64,000 bases of DNA from Blastococcus colisei (GTDB taxonomy: Bacteria > Actinomycetota > Actinomycetes > Mycobacteriales > Geodermatophilaceae), in assembly GCF_006717095.1 (NCBI RefSeq), contig NZ_VFQE01000001.1, positions 2,728,001 to 2,792,000 on the forward strand. Reading direction: 5' to 3'. Position numbers and translations under genes: made by a program. Below the pieces are notes generated by a model. It was not told the origin of the DNA and ran no database searches. It saw only the letters and a list, made by a program, of their open reading frames with translations. Positions 16,562-24,755 of this stretch are shown here, in pieces (the first letter of the stretch is position 1; each line of letters opens with the position of its first letter).

Positions 16562-16597
16562 GGGTCCTCCCGCACGGTCGACGGTGAGGGAGGACCC
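16562..16597. repeat. 36-bp dispersed palindromic element, copy A
   Basis: GGGTCCTCCC (16562-16571) and GGGAGGACCC (16588-16597) flank a 10-bp near-palindromic core CGGTCGACGG, with 3-base joints. A second copy with the same 10-3-10-3-10 layout and 4 differences lies at 51378-51413. Both lie downstream of convergent genes, so the element may act as a bidirectional terminator. Confidence 0.7.
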
Positions 16598-16601
16598 ACT
16601 T

Positions 16602-16620
16602 CGATCAGGTCAGCTGATCG
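16602..16620. terminator. second hairpin between convergent genes
   Basis: CGATCAG (16602-16608) and CTGATCG (16614-16620) form a perfect 7-bp stem with a 5-base loop. It is 10 bases from the stop of the minus-strand SDR gene and next to the 36-bp palindrome. Confidence 0.5.
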
Positions 16621-16630
16621 TGGGCGCGGC

Positions 16631-17488
16631 TCAGAGGATCGGGCGGCCGCCGGTGACGGCGACCCGCGCGCCGGACACGTAGGACGCCTCGTCGCTGGCG
16701 AGCAGCACGTAGACCGGCGCCAGTTCGGCCGGCTGACCGGCGCGGCCCAGCGGGGTGTTGCCGCCGAAGCTCTCCACCTTCTCCTCGGGCATCGTGGCCG
16801 GGATCAGCGGCGTCCAGATGGGCCCGGGCGCGACGCTGTTGGCCCGGATCCCCTTCTCGCCGTACATCTGCGCCAGGCTGGCGGTGAAGTTGGCGATGCC
16901 GGCCTTGGTCATCGCGTAGTGGATGAGATTCGGGCTCGGGTTGTCGGAGTTCACCGACGACGAGTTGATGATCGAGGCGCCCGACTGCATGTGCGGGATC
17001 GCGTCCTTGCACAGGGTGAACATCGCCGACAGGTTCGTCGCGAGCGTGTGGTCCCACTCGTCATCGGAGATCTCCTCCAGCGAGTCGTGGCTCATCTGGA
17101 ACGCCGCATTGTTGACCAGGATGTCGATCTTCCCGAACTCCTCGATCGCCTTCGGCACGATCGTCTTGCAGTGCGCACGGTCGGAGATGTCGCCGGGCAC
17201 GAGCACGCACCGGCGGCCGGCTTCCTCGACGTACTTGGCGGTGTCCTTCGCGTCCTCGTGCTCGTCGAGGTACGAGATCAGGACGTCGGCGCCCTCGCGG
17301 GCGAAGGCGATGGCAACGGCGCGGCCGATCCCGCTGTCGCCGCCGGTGATCACCGCCGCCTTGCCGGCGAGCTTCCCGGAACCGCGGTAGCTCTCCTCGC
17401 CGTGGTCGGGCTTCGGGTCCATCTTGCCCAGGACGCCCGGCACCTCCTGCTTCTGCGCGGGCTGGGACTCAGGGCGGGGCTCGGACAT
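16631..17488 (-). CDS. SDR family oxidoreductase (YghA/general-stress-39 type)
   Basis: 285 residues from ATG 17488, chosen because GGAG sits 6 bases upstream and the N-terminus then matches the family (KMDPKPDHGEESYRGSGKL). The NAD(P) motif is VITGGDSGIGRAVAIAF, followed by NNAAFQ. The catalytic Ser-Tyr-Lys lie in SSSVNS and HYAMTKAG. This is the extended-N-terminus subgroup of classical SDRs related to YghA and the Bacillus stress protein Gsp39. Substrate unknown. It is divergent from the helicase gene with a 115-bp gap. Confidence 0.9.
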   Translation of the reverse strand: MSEPRPESQPAQKQEVPGVLGKMDPKPDHGEESYRGSGKLAGKAAVITGGDSGIGRAVAIAFAREGADVLISYLDEHEDAKDTAKYVEEAGRRCVLVPGDISDRAHCKTIVPKAIEEFGKIDILVNNAAFQMSHDSLEEISDDEWDHTLATNLSAMFTLCKDAIPHMQSGASIINSSSVNSDNPSPNLIHYAMTKAGIANFTASLAQMYGEKGIRANSVAPGPIWTPLIPATMPEEKVESFGGNTPLGRAGQPAELAPVYVLLASDEASYVSGARVAVTGGRPIL

Positions 17489-17603
17489 GTGCTGCTCCTG
17501 CGGGTCGCGGTACCGGATCGCCGACGGCCTACCCGCGAGGCGCGACGCGGAACCCGACACCTGCGCGGGAAGCGAACCGCCGTCGGGCACCCTGTTGCCC
17601 ACG

Positions 17604-20156
17604 ATGTCCTCCTCACTGACCGCCCCTCCCCTGCTCGACGACGCCGCCGACCTCTCCGCCCTGCGCGCGAAGGGGGACGACGCCGACGAGCTGTTCGCCT
17701 CCTTCGCGCACTGGGCCGAGAGCAGCGGGACGACGCTGTACCCGGCGCAGGAGGAGGCGCTGATCGAGCTGGTCAGCGGCGCGAACGTCGTCCTCGCGAC
17801 GCCGACCGGCTCGGGAAAGTCGCTGGTGGCGACCGGCGCGCAGTACGCGGCCCTGGCGGCGGGACGGCGCAGCTACTACACCGCCCCGATCAAGGCGCTG
17901 GTCAGCGAGAAGTTCTTCGCTCTCTGCGGTGTCTTCGGGGCGGCGAACGTCGGCATGCTGACCGGGGACGCGAGCGTCAACGCCGGCGCCCCGATCATCG
18001 CCTGCACCGCCGAGGTGCTCGCGAACATCGCGCTGCGGGAGGGGGCGGACGCCGACATCGGGCTCGTGGTCATGGACGAGTTCCACTTCTACGGCGACCC
18101 CGACCGCGGCTGGGCCTGGCAGGTGCCGCTGCTGGAGCTGCCGAGGGCGCAGTTCCTGCTGATGAGCGCCACGCTCGGCGACGTCACGACGCTGACCGAG
18201 GACCTCACCCGCCGCACCGGCCGCCCCACCGCGCTGGTCGCCAACGCCGAGCGCCCGGTGCCGCTGCACCACTACTACGCGACGACGCCGATGCACGAGA
18301 CGATCCAGGACCTCCTGGACACGAAGCAGGCGCCGGTCTACGTCGTCCACTTCACCCAGGCCTCGGCGCTGGAGCGGGCGCAGGCGCTGATGAGCGTCAA
18401 CGTGTCGACCAAGGAGGAGAAGGCCGCGATCGCCGACATGATCGGCGGCTTCCGGTTCTCCTCCGCCTTCGGGACGACGCTCTCGCGGCTGGTCCGCCAC
18501 GGCATCGGCGTCCACCACGCCGGGATGCTGCCCAAGTACCGGCGGCTGATCGAGCAGCTCGCGCAGGCCGGCCTGCTGAAGGTCATCTGCGGCACGGACA
18601 CGCTCGGTGTCGGCATCAACGTGCCCATCAGGACCGTCGTCTTCTCCGCGCTGTCGAAGTACGACGGCACCCGCACCCGGCTGCTCACCGCGCGAGAGTT
18701 CCACCAGATCGCCGGCCGGGCCGGGCGCGCGGGCTACGACACCGCGGGCACCGTCGTCGTCCAGGCGCCCGAGCACGAGGTGGAGAACCTCAAGCAGTTC
18801 GCGAAGGTGGCCGACGACCCGAAGAAGCGCCGCAAGCTGGTGCGCAAGAAGGTGCCCGACGGCATGGTGCCGTGGAGCGAGGCGACCCAGAAGCGGCTGA
18901 TCGAGGCCGAGCCCGAGCCGCTGACCAGCAACATGCGGGTGTCGACGTCGATGATCCTGGACGTCGTCGACCGGCCCGGTGACCCGTTCGCGGCCATGCG
19001 CCGGCTGCTCACCGACAACCACGAGCCGCGGAAGAAGCAGCTCCAGCACATCCGCGAGGCGATCGGCGTCGCGCGGTCGCTGCTGCAGGCCGGCGTCCTG
19101 GAGCGGCTGCCGGAGCCCGAGCCGGACGGCCGGCGCTACGACCTGACCCTGGACCTGCCGCCGGACTTCGCGCTCAACCAGCCGCTGTCGACGTTCGCGC
19201 TGGCGGCGATCGACCTGCTCGACCCGGAGAGCGAGACCTACGCGCTCGACGTCGTGAGCGTCATCGAGGCGACGCTCGACGACCCGCGGCAGATCCTGGC
19301 GGCGCAGCTGAACAAGGCCAAGGGCGAGGCCGTCGCGCAGATGAAGGCCGAAGGCATCGAGTACGACGAGCGGATGGAGCTGCTCGAGGAGATCAGCTAC
19401 CCCAAGCCGCTCGAGGAGCTGCTCGGCCACGCCTACGAGGTCTACCGGCAGTCCAACCCGTGGGCCGCCGATGCGCTGCTGTCGCCGAAGTCCGTCGTCC
19501 GGGAGATGTGGGAGCAGGCGTTCACCTTCCGCGAGTACGTGTCCAACTACGGGCTCACCCGCTCCGAAGGGGCGGTGCTGCGCTACCTCTCCGACGCGTT
19601 CAAGGCGCTGCGCTCGGGCGTGCCCGCCGCCGCGCGCACCGAGGAGGTCACCGATCTCGTCGAGTGGCTCGGCGAGCTGGTCCGCCAGGTGGACTCGAGC
19701 TTGCTGGACGAGTGGGAGCAGCTCACCTCGCCCGACCAGCCGCTGGACGCGCCCGTCGCCGTGCCCGCCCGGCCCCGGCCGCTCACCGGCAACGTGCGGG
19801 CGTTCACCGCGATGGTCCGCAACGCGCTGTTCCGCCGGGTGGAGCTGTTCGCCCGGCGCCGCTGGTACGACCTGGGCGAGCTGGACAGCGGCTCGGGCTG
19901 GGACGCCGACCGGTGGGAGGAGGTCGTGCGGGCGTACTTCGCCGAGCACGACGAGGTGCAGACCGGCGCCGACGCCCGCGGCCCCGCGCTGCTGGTCATC
20001 GACAAGGACGAGCCCGGCCTCTGGCGCGTGCGCCAGATCCTGGACGACCCGGCCGGCGACCACGACTGGGGCATCGACGTCGAGGTGGACCTGGAGGCCT
20101 CCGACGAGGAGGGCACGGCCGTTCTCCGCGTCGTCGACGCCGGCCGCAAGGACTGA
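17604..20156 (+). CDS. superfamily II DEAD/DEAH-type helicase with DUF3516 C-terminus
   Basis: 850 residues from ATG 17604. Motif I is ATPTGSGKS (residues 65-73), motif II DEFH (158-161), motif III SATL, and motif VI HQIAGRAGRAGYD. The second RecA-like domain includes HHAGMLPKYRR. The region after about residue 450 matches DUF3516, as in actinobacterial Ski2-like RNA helicases. It is predicted to be a cytoplasmic ATP-dependent RNA or DNA helicase; its substrate is not known. No nuclease domain is present. The next gene starts 2 bp after its stop. Confidence 0.92.
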   Translation: MSSSLTAPPLLDDAADLSALRAKGDDADELFASFAHWAESSGTTLYPAQEEALIELVSGANVVLATPTGSGKSLVATGAQYAALAAGRRSYYTAPIKALVSEKFFALCGVFGAANVGMLTGDASVNAGAPIIACTAEVLANIALREGADADIGLVVMDEFHFYGDPDRGWAWQVPLLELPRAQFLLMSATLGDVTTLTEDLTRRTGRPTALVANAERPVPLHHYYATTPMHETIQDLLDTKQAPVYVVHFTQASALERAQALMSVNVSTKEEKAAIADMIGGFRFSSAFGTTLSRLVRHGIGVHHAGMLPKYRRLIEQLAQAGLLKVICGTDTLGVGINVPIRTVVFSALSKYDGTRTRLLTAREFHQIAGRAGRAGYDTAGTVVVQAPEHEVENLKQFAKVADDPKKRRKLVRKKVPDGMVPWSEATQKRLIEAEPEPLTSNMRVSTSMILDVVDRPGDPFAAMRRLLTDNHEPRKKQLQHIREAIGVARSLLQAGVLERLPEPEPDGRRYDLTLDLPPDFALNQPLSTFALAAIDLLDPESETYALDVVSVIEATLDDPRQILAAQLNKAKGEAVAQMKAEGIEYDERMELLEEISYPKPLEELLGHAYEVYRQSNPWAADALLSPKSVVREMWEQAFTFREYVSNYGLTRSEGAVLRYLSDAFKALRSGVPAAARTEEVTDLVEWLGELVRQVDSSLLDEWEQLTSPDQPLDAPVAVPARPRPLTGNVRAFTAMVRNALFRRVELFARRRWYDLGELDSGSGWDADRWEEVVRAYFAEHDEVQTGADARGPALLVIDKDEPGLWRVRQILDDPAGDHDWGIDVEVDLEASDEEGTAVLRVVDAGRKD

Positions 20157-20158
20157 GC

Positions 20159-20743
20159 ATGGAGTTGCGCCACCTCACGACCGCGCGACTGCGCCTGGAC
20201 GCCGTCGTCCCCGGCGATCTGGAGGAGCACCACGCGCTGATGTCCGACCCGGATGTCTGGCGGCACCTCCCCTCGGGCCGGCACACCGACCCTGCGCAGA
20301 CGATGGCGGGCATCGAGCACTCTGTCGGCCACTGGCAGCGGGACGGGCTGGGCTACTGGACCGCTCGGCTGCTCGTCGACCTGGCCGGTACCCCCCTGCG
20401 GGCGGGGAACGTGGTCGGCACCGGCGGCTGCGCGCTCCGCGTTGGGACGTCATGGTGGAACCTCTACTTCCGCTTCACACCGGCCGCCTGGGGTCACGGT
20501 CTGGCCGCCGAACTGGTGCGGACTGCCCTGGACGCGGCACGGGCGGCCGACCCCGACCGACCGGTGATCGCCTACCTGCTCGAGCACAACGCCGAGTCAC
20601 GGGGACGGGCCGAGCGCTCCCGGCTGTCGCTGGTGTGGCGGGGCCCGGACGCCGGCAACGCCGATCCCGACGCGGTCCGCCTCGTCTACGCCGACCGACC
20701 ACTCGACGACGAACTGCTCGCTCGGGTCGCAGCCCACCCCTGA
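20159..20743 (+). CDS. GNAT family N-acetyltransferase (RimJ/RimL type)
   Basis: 194 residues from ATG 20159, 2 bp after the helicase stop and so probably co-transcribed. The N-terminus LTTARLRLDAVVPGDLEEHH and the NLYFRFTPAAWGHGLAAELV segment identify a RimJ/RimL-like acetyltransferase. The usual Q/R-x-x-G-x-G/A loop is represented by AAWGHGLA. Its last 58 bp overlap the 3' end of the arginase-family gene on the opposite strand. Confidence 0.87.
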   Translation: MELRHLTTARLRLDAVVPGDLEEHHALMSDPDVWRHLPSGRHTDPAQTMAGIEHSVGHWQRDGLGYWTARLLVDLAGTPLRAGNVVGTGGCALRVGTSWWNLYFRFTPAAWGHGLAAELVRTALDAARAADPDRPVIAYLLEHNAESRGRAERSRLSLVWRGPDAGNADPDAVRLVYADRPLDDELLARVAAHP

Positions 20744-21651
20744 GTCCCCCGTGGAGCGGCCGGGGTCGCCACCGCAGCGAGGTCGTCGAGCAGGTCCAGT
20801 GCCGTGTCGCGCATCCGGTGCTCGACGTCGTAGGCGGGGTCGTAGGACGCCAGGGTGCCCGACACGACCGGCAGCTGCGCGGCGGTGAGCCGGAGAACCC
20901 TGCGGACCTCCGCCGCCGAGAGCCCGTCGGGGGCGGCGTAGCCGTTGGCCGGCGCGATCGATGGATCGTGCACGTCCAGGTCGACGTGGAAATGGACGAC
21001 GTCGACCCGCGCCGACAGCTGTTCCAGGGCCGCCACCAGGGTCGCGGGATCGCGCGCCTCCGCCGGGGGCAGCCAGGTGACTCCCGAGCGGAGCAGAACG
21101 GCCCGCTGATCCTCGCTGAGGTCGCGCGCCCCGATCAGGAGGACGTGCGACTCCGGGAGCGGCCGGAAGCCGGGGATCGTGGCCGCCAGGGCCGCCCAGC
21201 AGCGGCCGACCGCGATCGCGAGGCCGTGCCCGTCGAGGAAGCCGCCGGTGTCCTCCTCCGGCGTGTTGAAGTCCCCGTGGGCATCCAGCCACACCAGACC
21301 CTGCCGATGTGCCGGGTCGGCGAGCCCGGCCAGGACGCCCAACGTTGCGTTGCAGTTGCCCGCCAGCAGCAGCGGCACGTGGCCGGCCTCCTCTGCCTCC
21401 GCGACCGCGACCGCGATTGCCTGGTTGAGCTCGAAGGCCGTGGCCACTTCGGCCACCCAGGAGGACGACGGCTCGACGACCAGCTCGGTCACCAGGTGAC
21501 CCCGCGCCCGCAACCGTTCCGACGCGCCGGCGCGCGCCAGGGCCTCCGGGCCGCCTCCCATGCGGGTGCCGCGATGCCCGGAGTCGAACGGCGCCCGGAG
21601 CAGCGTCACCGCGGGCCGCCGGGCTCTCGGCTCGGGCATGGCAGCGATCAC
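20686..21651 (-). CDS. arginase/agmatinase/formiminoglutamase fold protein with an altered metal motif
   Basis: 321 residues; ATG 21639 is an alternative start. The arginase fold is shown by LDAHGDFNTPE (Asp123, His125, Asp127) and by HFHVDLDVHDPS near residue 228. The usual GGDHS loop, whose His binds manganese in arginases, is AGNCNATLG here, so position 100 is Cys instead of His. Enzyme activity is therefore uncertain; I recall other arginase-family proteins with a GNC loop but cannot assign a substrate. The Ser-rich C-terminus (TRASSSSSSGRSA) overlaps the convergent acetyltransferase gene. Confidence 0.85.
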   Translation of the reverse strand: MIAAMPEPRARRPAVTLLRAPFDSGHRGTRMGGGPEALARAGASERLRARGHLVTELVVEPSSSWVAEVATAFELNQAIAVAVAEAEEAGHVPLLLAGNCNATLGVLAGLADPAHRQGLVWLDAHGDFNTPEEDTGGFLDGHGLAIAVGRCWAALAATIPGFRPLPESHVLLIGARDLSEDQRAVLLRSGVTWLPPAEARDPATLVAALEQLSARVDVVHFHVDLDVHDPSIAPANGYAAPDGLSAAEVRRVLRLTAAQLPVVSGTLASYDPAYDVEHRMRDTALDLLDDLAAVATPAAPRGTQGWAATRASSSSSSGRSA

Positions 21652-21707
21652 ACCATCGACCCGGGGTCGGCACCACCCCGGTGTGTCAGGCTCCTGGGGA
21701 TGTCCGC

Positions 21708-22481
21708 ATGACGGGGTGGGAGATGGTCGCCGTCGCGGCGGCGGGGTTCGCGGCAGGTGGCATCAACGCCGTCGTCGGCTCAGGCACCCTCGTGAGCTTC
21801 CCGGTGCTGCTGGCCGTCGGCCTGCCCCCTGTCCCGGCCACGATCAGCAACTCCCTGGGGCTGGTCGCGGGCAACCTGAGCGGTTCGATCGGCTACCGGC
21901 GGGAACTGCGTGGTCAGCGACGTCTGCTCCTGCGGCTGATTCCGGCCTCGATCCTCGGCGCGCTCACCGGCGCCTTCCTGCTGCTGCACCTGCCCGCCGA
22001 GGCCTTCGAGACGGTCGTGCCGGTGCTCATCGGGCTCGCCGTCGTCCTGGTCGCCGGCCAGCCCCTGCTGCAGCGACGGCTGAGGAGGGCGGCGGACGGC
22101 ACCACTCCCCCGGTCCGCGGCCCGCGGCTCGCCGCGCTGTTCGCCGGCGCCTACGTCACCGGGGCCTACGGCGGCTACTTCGCCGCCAGCCAGGGCGTCC
22201 TGCAGATCGGCATCTTCGGGTTCCTGCTGCACGAGCCGCTGCAGCGACTGAACGCGCTCAAGAACGTCCTCACCCTCACCGTCAACACGGTGGCCGCCGG
22301 CGCCTACGTCGTCGTCGCCACCGAGCGCATCGACTGGGTGGCCGCCGGGCTGCTGGCCGTGGGCTCGCTCGTGGGCGGGGCGGTCAGCTCCCGGTACGGC
22401 CGGCGCCTGCCGTCGACGGTCCTGCGGACGGCGATCGTCGTCCTCGGGATCGTCGCCATCGTGGTGCTGGTGACCGGGTGA
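21708..22481 (+). CDS. TSUP (TauE/SafE-type) permease, first of a tandem pair
   Basis: 257 residues with about 8 hydrophobic segments in the two-repeat TSUP arrangement. The repeat motifs are GGINAVVGSGTLVSFPVLLA and GAYGGYFAASQGVL. The family exports or imports sulfite, sulfoacetate, taurine or related anions; the substrate here is unknown. GTGA at its 3' end starts the next, paralogous permease (4-bp overlap). The 56-bp gap to the divergent arginase-like gene must hold both promoters. Confidence 0.9.
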   Translation: MTGWEMVAVAAAGFAAGGINAVVGSGTLVSFPVLLAVGLPPVPATISNSLGLVAGNLSGSIGYRRELRGQRRLLLRLIPASILGALTGAFLLLHLPAEAFETVVPVLIGLAVVLVAGQPLLQRRLRRAADGTTPPVRGPRLAALFAGAYVTGAYGGYFAASQGVLQIGIFGFLLHEPLQRLNALKNVLTLTVNTVAAGAYVVVATERIDWVAAGLLAVGSLVGGAVSSRYGRRLPSTVLRTAIVVLGIVAIVVLVTG

Positions 22482-23251
22482 GCGTCTGGGAGTTCGGCTT
22501 CCTCGTCCTGGCCGGAGTGGGCGCGGGCCTCACCGGCAGCATCGCCGGGCTGGCCTCGCTGATCAGCTACCCGGCGTTGCTGGCCGTGGGCCTCCCCCCG
22601 GTGACGGCCAACGTCACCAACACCGCTGCCCTCGTCGTCGTCGGCGTCGGCTCGGTGAGCGCCTCGCGCCCGGAGCTGAAGGGGCAGGGCCGGCGTCTCC
22701 TGCCGCTGATGGTCGCCGGGCTCCTGGGTGGGGCCACCGGAGCGTTGCTCCTGCTGCTCACGCCGGAGGGCGGCTTCGAGAAGATCGTGCCCATTCTGAT
22801 CGGCGCGGCCTCGGCCGCGATCCTGGTCCAGCGGTCCCCCCGGGAGCTCGCCCTGGAGGGCGCCCTCGCTCACGCCGGGCGGCCGCACCGCGACCAGTGG
22901 TGGCTGCCGGTCGCCATCTTCGCGATCTCGATCTACGGCGGCTACTTCGGCGCCGCGGCCGGGGTCCTCATGCTCGCCACGTTCCTGCTCACCACCGGCG
23001 AGGGGCTCCCCCGCAGCAACGCGATGCGCAACGTGGTCCTGGGCGTGGCCAACACCGTCGCCGCCATCGGGTTCGTCCTCTTCGCCTCGATCGTCTGGTC
23101 AGCGGCGCTGCCGCTGGCGATCGGACTGTTCCTCGGCTCGCTGATCGGCCCGCGCGTCGTGCGGAGGGCTCCGGAGACGGCGCTGCGGCGGGTCATCGCC
23201 GTGGCCGGGCTCGGGCTCGCCGTCTACCTCGCGGTCGAGGCGTACGGCTGA
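22478..23251 (+). CDS. TSUP (TauE/SafE-type) permease, second of a tandem pair
   Basis: 257 residues from GTG 22478, exactly the length of its upstream paralogue and overlapping it by 4 bp. The repeat signatures are TGSIAGLASLISYPALLAVG and SIYGGYFGAAAGVLMLATFL. The two proteins share the layout and several motifs but are clearly diverged, so this is an old duplication. They may form a heterodimeric carrier or transport different anions. No ligand-binding partner is encoded nearby. Confidence 0.9.
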   Translation: MSVWEFGFLVLAGVGAGLTGSIAGLASLISYPALLAVGLPPVTANVTNTAALVVVGVGSVSASRPELKGQGRRLLPLMVAGLLGGATGALLLLLTPEGGFEKIVPILIGAASAAILVQRSPRELALEGALAHAGRPHRDQWWLPVAIFAISIYGGYFGAAAGVLMLATFLLTTGEGLPRSNAMRNVVLGVANTVAAIGFVLFASIVWSAALPLAIGLFLGSLIGPRVVRRAPETALRRVIAVAGLGLAVYLAVEAYG

Positions 23252-23266
23252 CCCGAGCCCACGGGC

Positions 23267-23827
23267 TCACCGGCTGACGTAGGCCGCCAGGAAGAGCACG
23301 AACCCGCTGGACAGGAGCAGCAGCCGGGCCGGCGTCAACCCGTTGAGCAGGCCGGCGGTGGCCTCGACCCAGGCCGGCCGGACGACGGCGTCCCGGTCGC
23401 GCTGACGCATCATCCGCACCTCGTCGGCCAGCAGGATGCCGGCGCTGCCGAGCATGCCGAGCCCCAGCACCACGAACACCAGGGCCAGCCGGTCCTCGAA
23501 GCCCTCCGCCGTGCCGGCGAGCACCAGCACGGCGATCGCGCCCAGCACCAGGCCGAGCAGCCCACCGGCGACCGGAGCCCACGGGCCCATCACGGTCAGC
23601 GGGCCGCGCCGCGGCATACGGGGGCGGGGCCGGACCGTCACCGGCGCCGTCGGCTGCATGCCGGGCACGGCGTCGCTCTCGGGCGCGGCCTGCGTAGGAC
23701 CCGCAGGAGCGGGTTCGGCCGCGGGCTGCCGGGGCGCGCTCTCCGCAGCCGCCGGCCCGGCGGGCCGCACGATCGGGATCTCGGCGGTCCCCGTGCCGAC
23801 CGACGTACTTCCGTTGCGTTCACTCAT
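23267..23827 (-). CDS. hypothetical membrane protein with Pro/Ala-rich N-terminus
   Basis: 186 residues. Residues 1-75 are a disordered Pro/Ala tail. Three hydrophobic segments follow (about 85-105, 114-132 and 165-183). GAGGTGA lies 7 bases upstream of ATG 23827, and TAGCGT (23848-23853, minus strand) is a plausible -10. The protein is not recognised. It converges on the second TSUP gene, 15 bp apart. Confidence 0.7.
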   Translation of the reverse strand: MSERNGSTSVGTGTAEIPIVRPAGPAAAESAPRQPAAEPAPAGPTQAAPESDAVPGMQPTAPVTVRPRPRMPRRGPLTVMGPWAPVAGGLLGLVLGAIAVLVLAGTAEGFEDRLALVFVVLGLGMLGSAGILLADEVRMMRQRDRDAVVRPAWVEATAGLLNGLTPARLLLLSSGFVLFLAAYVSR

Positions 23828-23935
23828 GACTGATCACCTCACCCGCCACGCTAGGCGCAGGGGTCCCGCAGCCCTGGGAGGGCGCCCCCGCGGTGTGCTC
23901 ACGCAGCGTGATGCCGCGCCGGGTGGGCCGCCGGC

Positions 23936-24652
23936 TCAGCAGGTGGCGAGCAGCGACCGCAGCGCCTCGGACTCCGCCGGCGTCACCGACAGGGCGTACG
24001 CGGACTTCACCGTGACCACCACGGTCGCGTAGGAGCAGCCGTACGCGGGGTCGGGGGGCTGCCACTCGTCGGCCGTGGAATCGCCCTTCGACGAGTTCTC
24101 CGACCGCGTCGTGGCGATCAGGTTGGCCAGGTCGTTGGCGAAGACCTCCCGCCGGCCGTCCGACCACTCGGCCGCCCCCTGCACCCACGCGGCAGCGAGC
24201 GGGACGACGTGGTCGACGGGCACCTCGGCGGCCTCGGCCTTCTCGAAGGGAACCGTCTCCCCGGTGTACGGGTCGTCGAGCACCCCGGCGATCACCACGC
24301 ACCCCTGGGTGCCGTCGCGGACCTCCACCTCGGCGAGGTCGCGGTGCAGGACGTCGTTGCGCTGGTCGCAGCCGTTGCGGTCGACGTCGGACCAGGCCGG
24401 CCCGAACACGCATCCCTGGTCCTCGCCGCAGCCCCGCTCGTAGCCGGCCAGCGCGGTCTTCTCGGCGACCACGAGAGCGTCGAGCGCGGTGACGGCCGCA
24501 GCCGGGTCGAGCGTGCCCTCGGGAACGTCCCCCTGCCCCACCGCGGCGGCCGGCTCCGGCGGCCCCGGCTCGAGCCGCCACTCGACCTCGCACCCGGTCA
24601 GCGCGAGCAGGACGGCGAGCAGCACGAGCACGGCGGAGCGGGGGTTGCGCAC
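23936..24652 (-). CDS. secreted HNH-type (DUF1524-like) nuclease lipoprotein
   Basis: 238 residues. A signal peptide ends in lipobox LTGC (Cys21), so the mature protein should be anchored outside the membrane. Six further cysteines fit an exported protein. The HNH core is visible as VPVDHVVPLAAAW (Asp147-His148) followed by FANDLANLIATT, the pattern of DUF1524/HNH nucleases exported by actinobacteria. Expected role: extracellular nucleic-acid degradation; the substrate is not known. A palindrome TTATGGCCATAA lies about 75 bp upstream. Confidence 0.85.
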   Translation of the reverse strand: MRNPRSAVLVLLAVLLALTGCEVEWRLEPGPPEPAAAVGQGDVPEGTLDPAAAVTALDALVVAEKTALAGYERGCGEDQGCVFGPAWSDVDRNGCDQRNDVLHRDLAEVEVRDGTQGCVVIAGVLDDPYTGETVPFEKAEAAEVPVDHVVPLAAAWVQGAAEWSDGRREVFANDLANLIATTRSENSSKGDSTADEWQPPDPAYGCSYATVVVTVKSAYALSVTPAESEALRSLLATC

Positions 24653-24726
24653 CCTCGGACGCTACGAGCGGGAGCCCGCGGAAGTCGGCAACGCACGGCC
24701 CCGCGAGTGTCGGGCCCCTCCGACAC

Positions 24727-24738
24727 TTATGGCCATAA
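24727..24738. promoter_or_regulatory. 12-bp perfect palindrome upstream of the HNH lipoprotein gene
   Basis: TTATGGCCATAA is a perfect palindrome and the only AT-rich patch in the 103-bp gap between the GH13 stop and the lipoprotein start. It could be an operator or a recognition site for a restriction-modification enzyme; the sequence alone cannot decide. Confidence 0.3.
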
Positions 24739-24755
24739 ATGCGGTTGTGACGCTG

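Noticed and set aside
17613-20063. Minus-strand 816-codon frame over the helicase
   Set aside because: Antisense shadow of a gene with complete helicase motifs.
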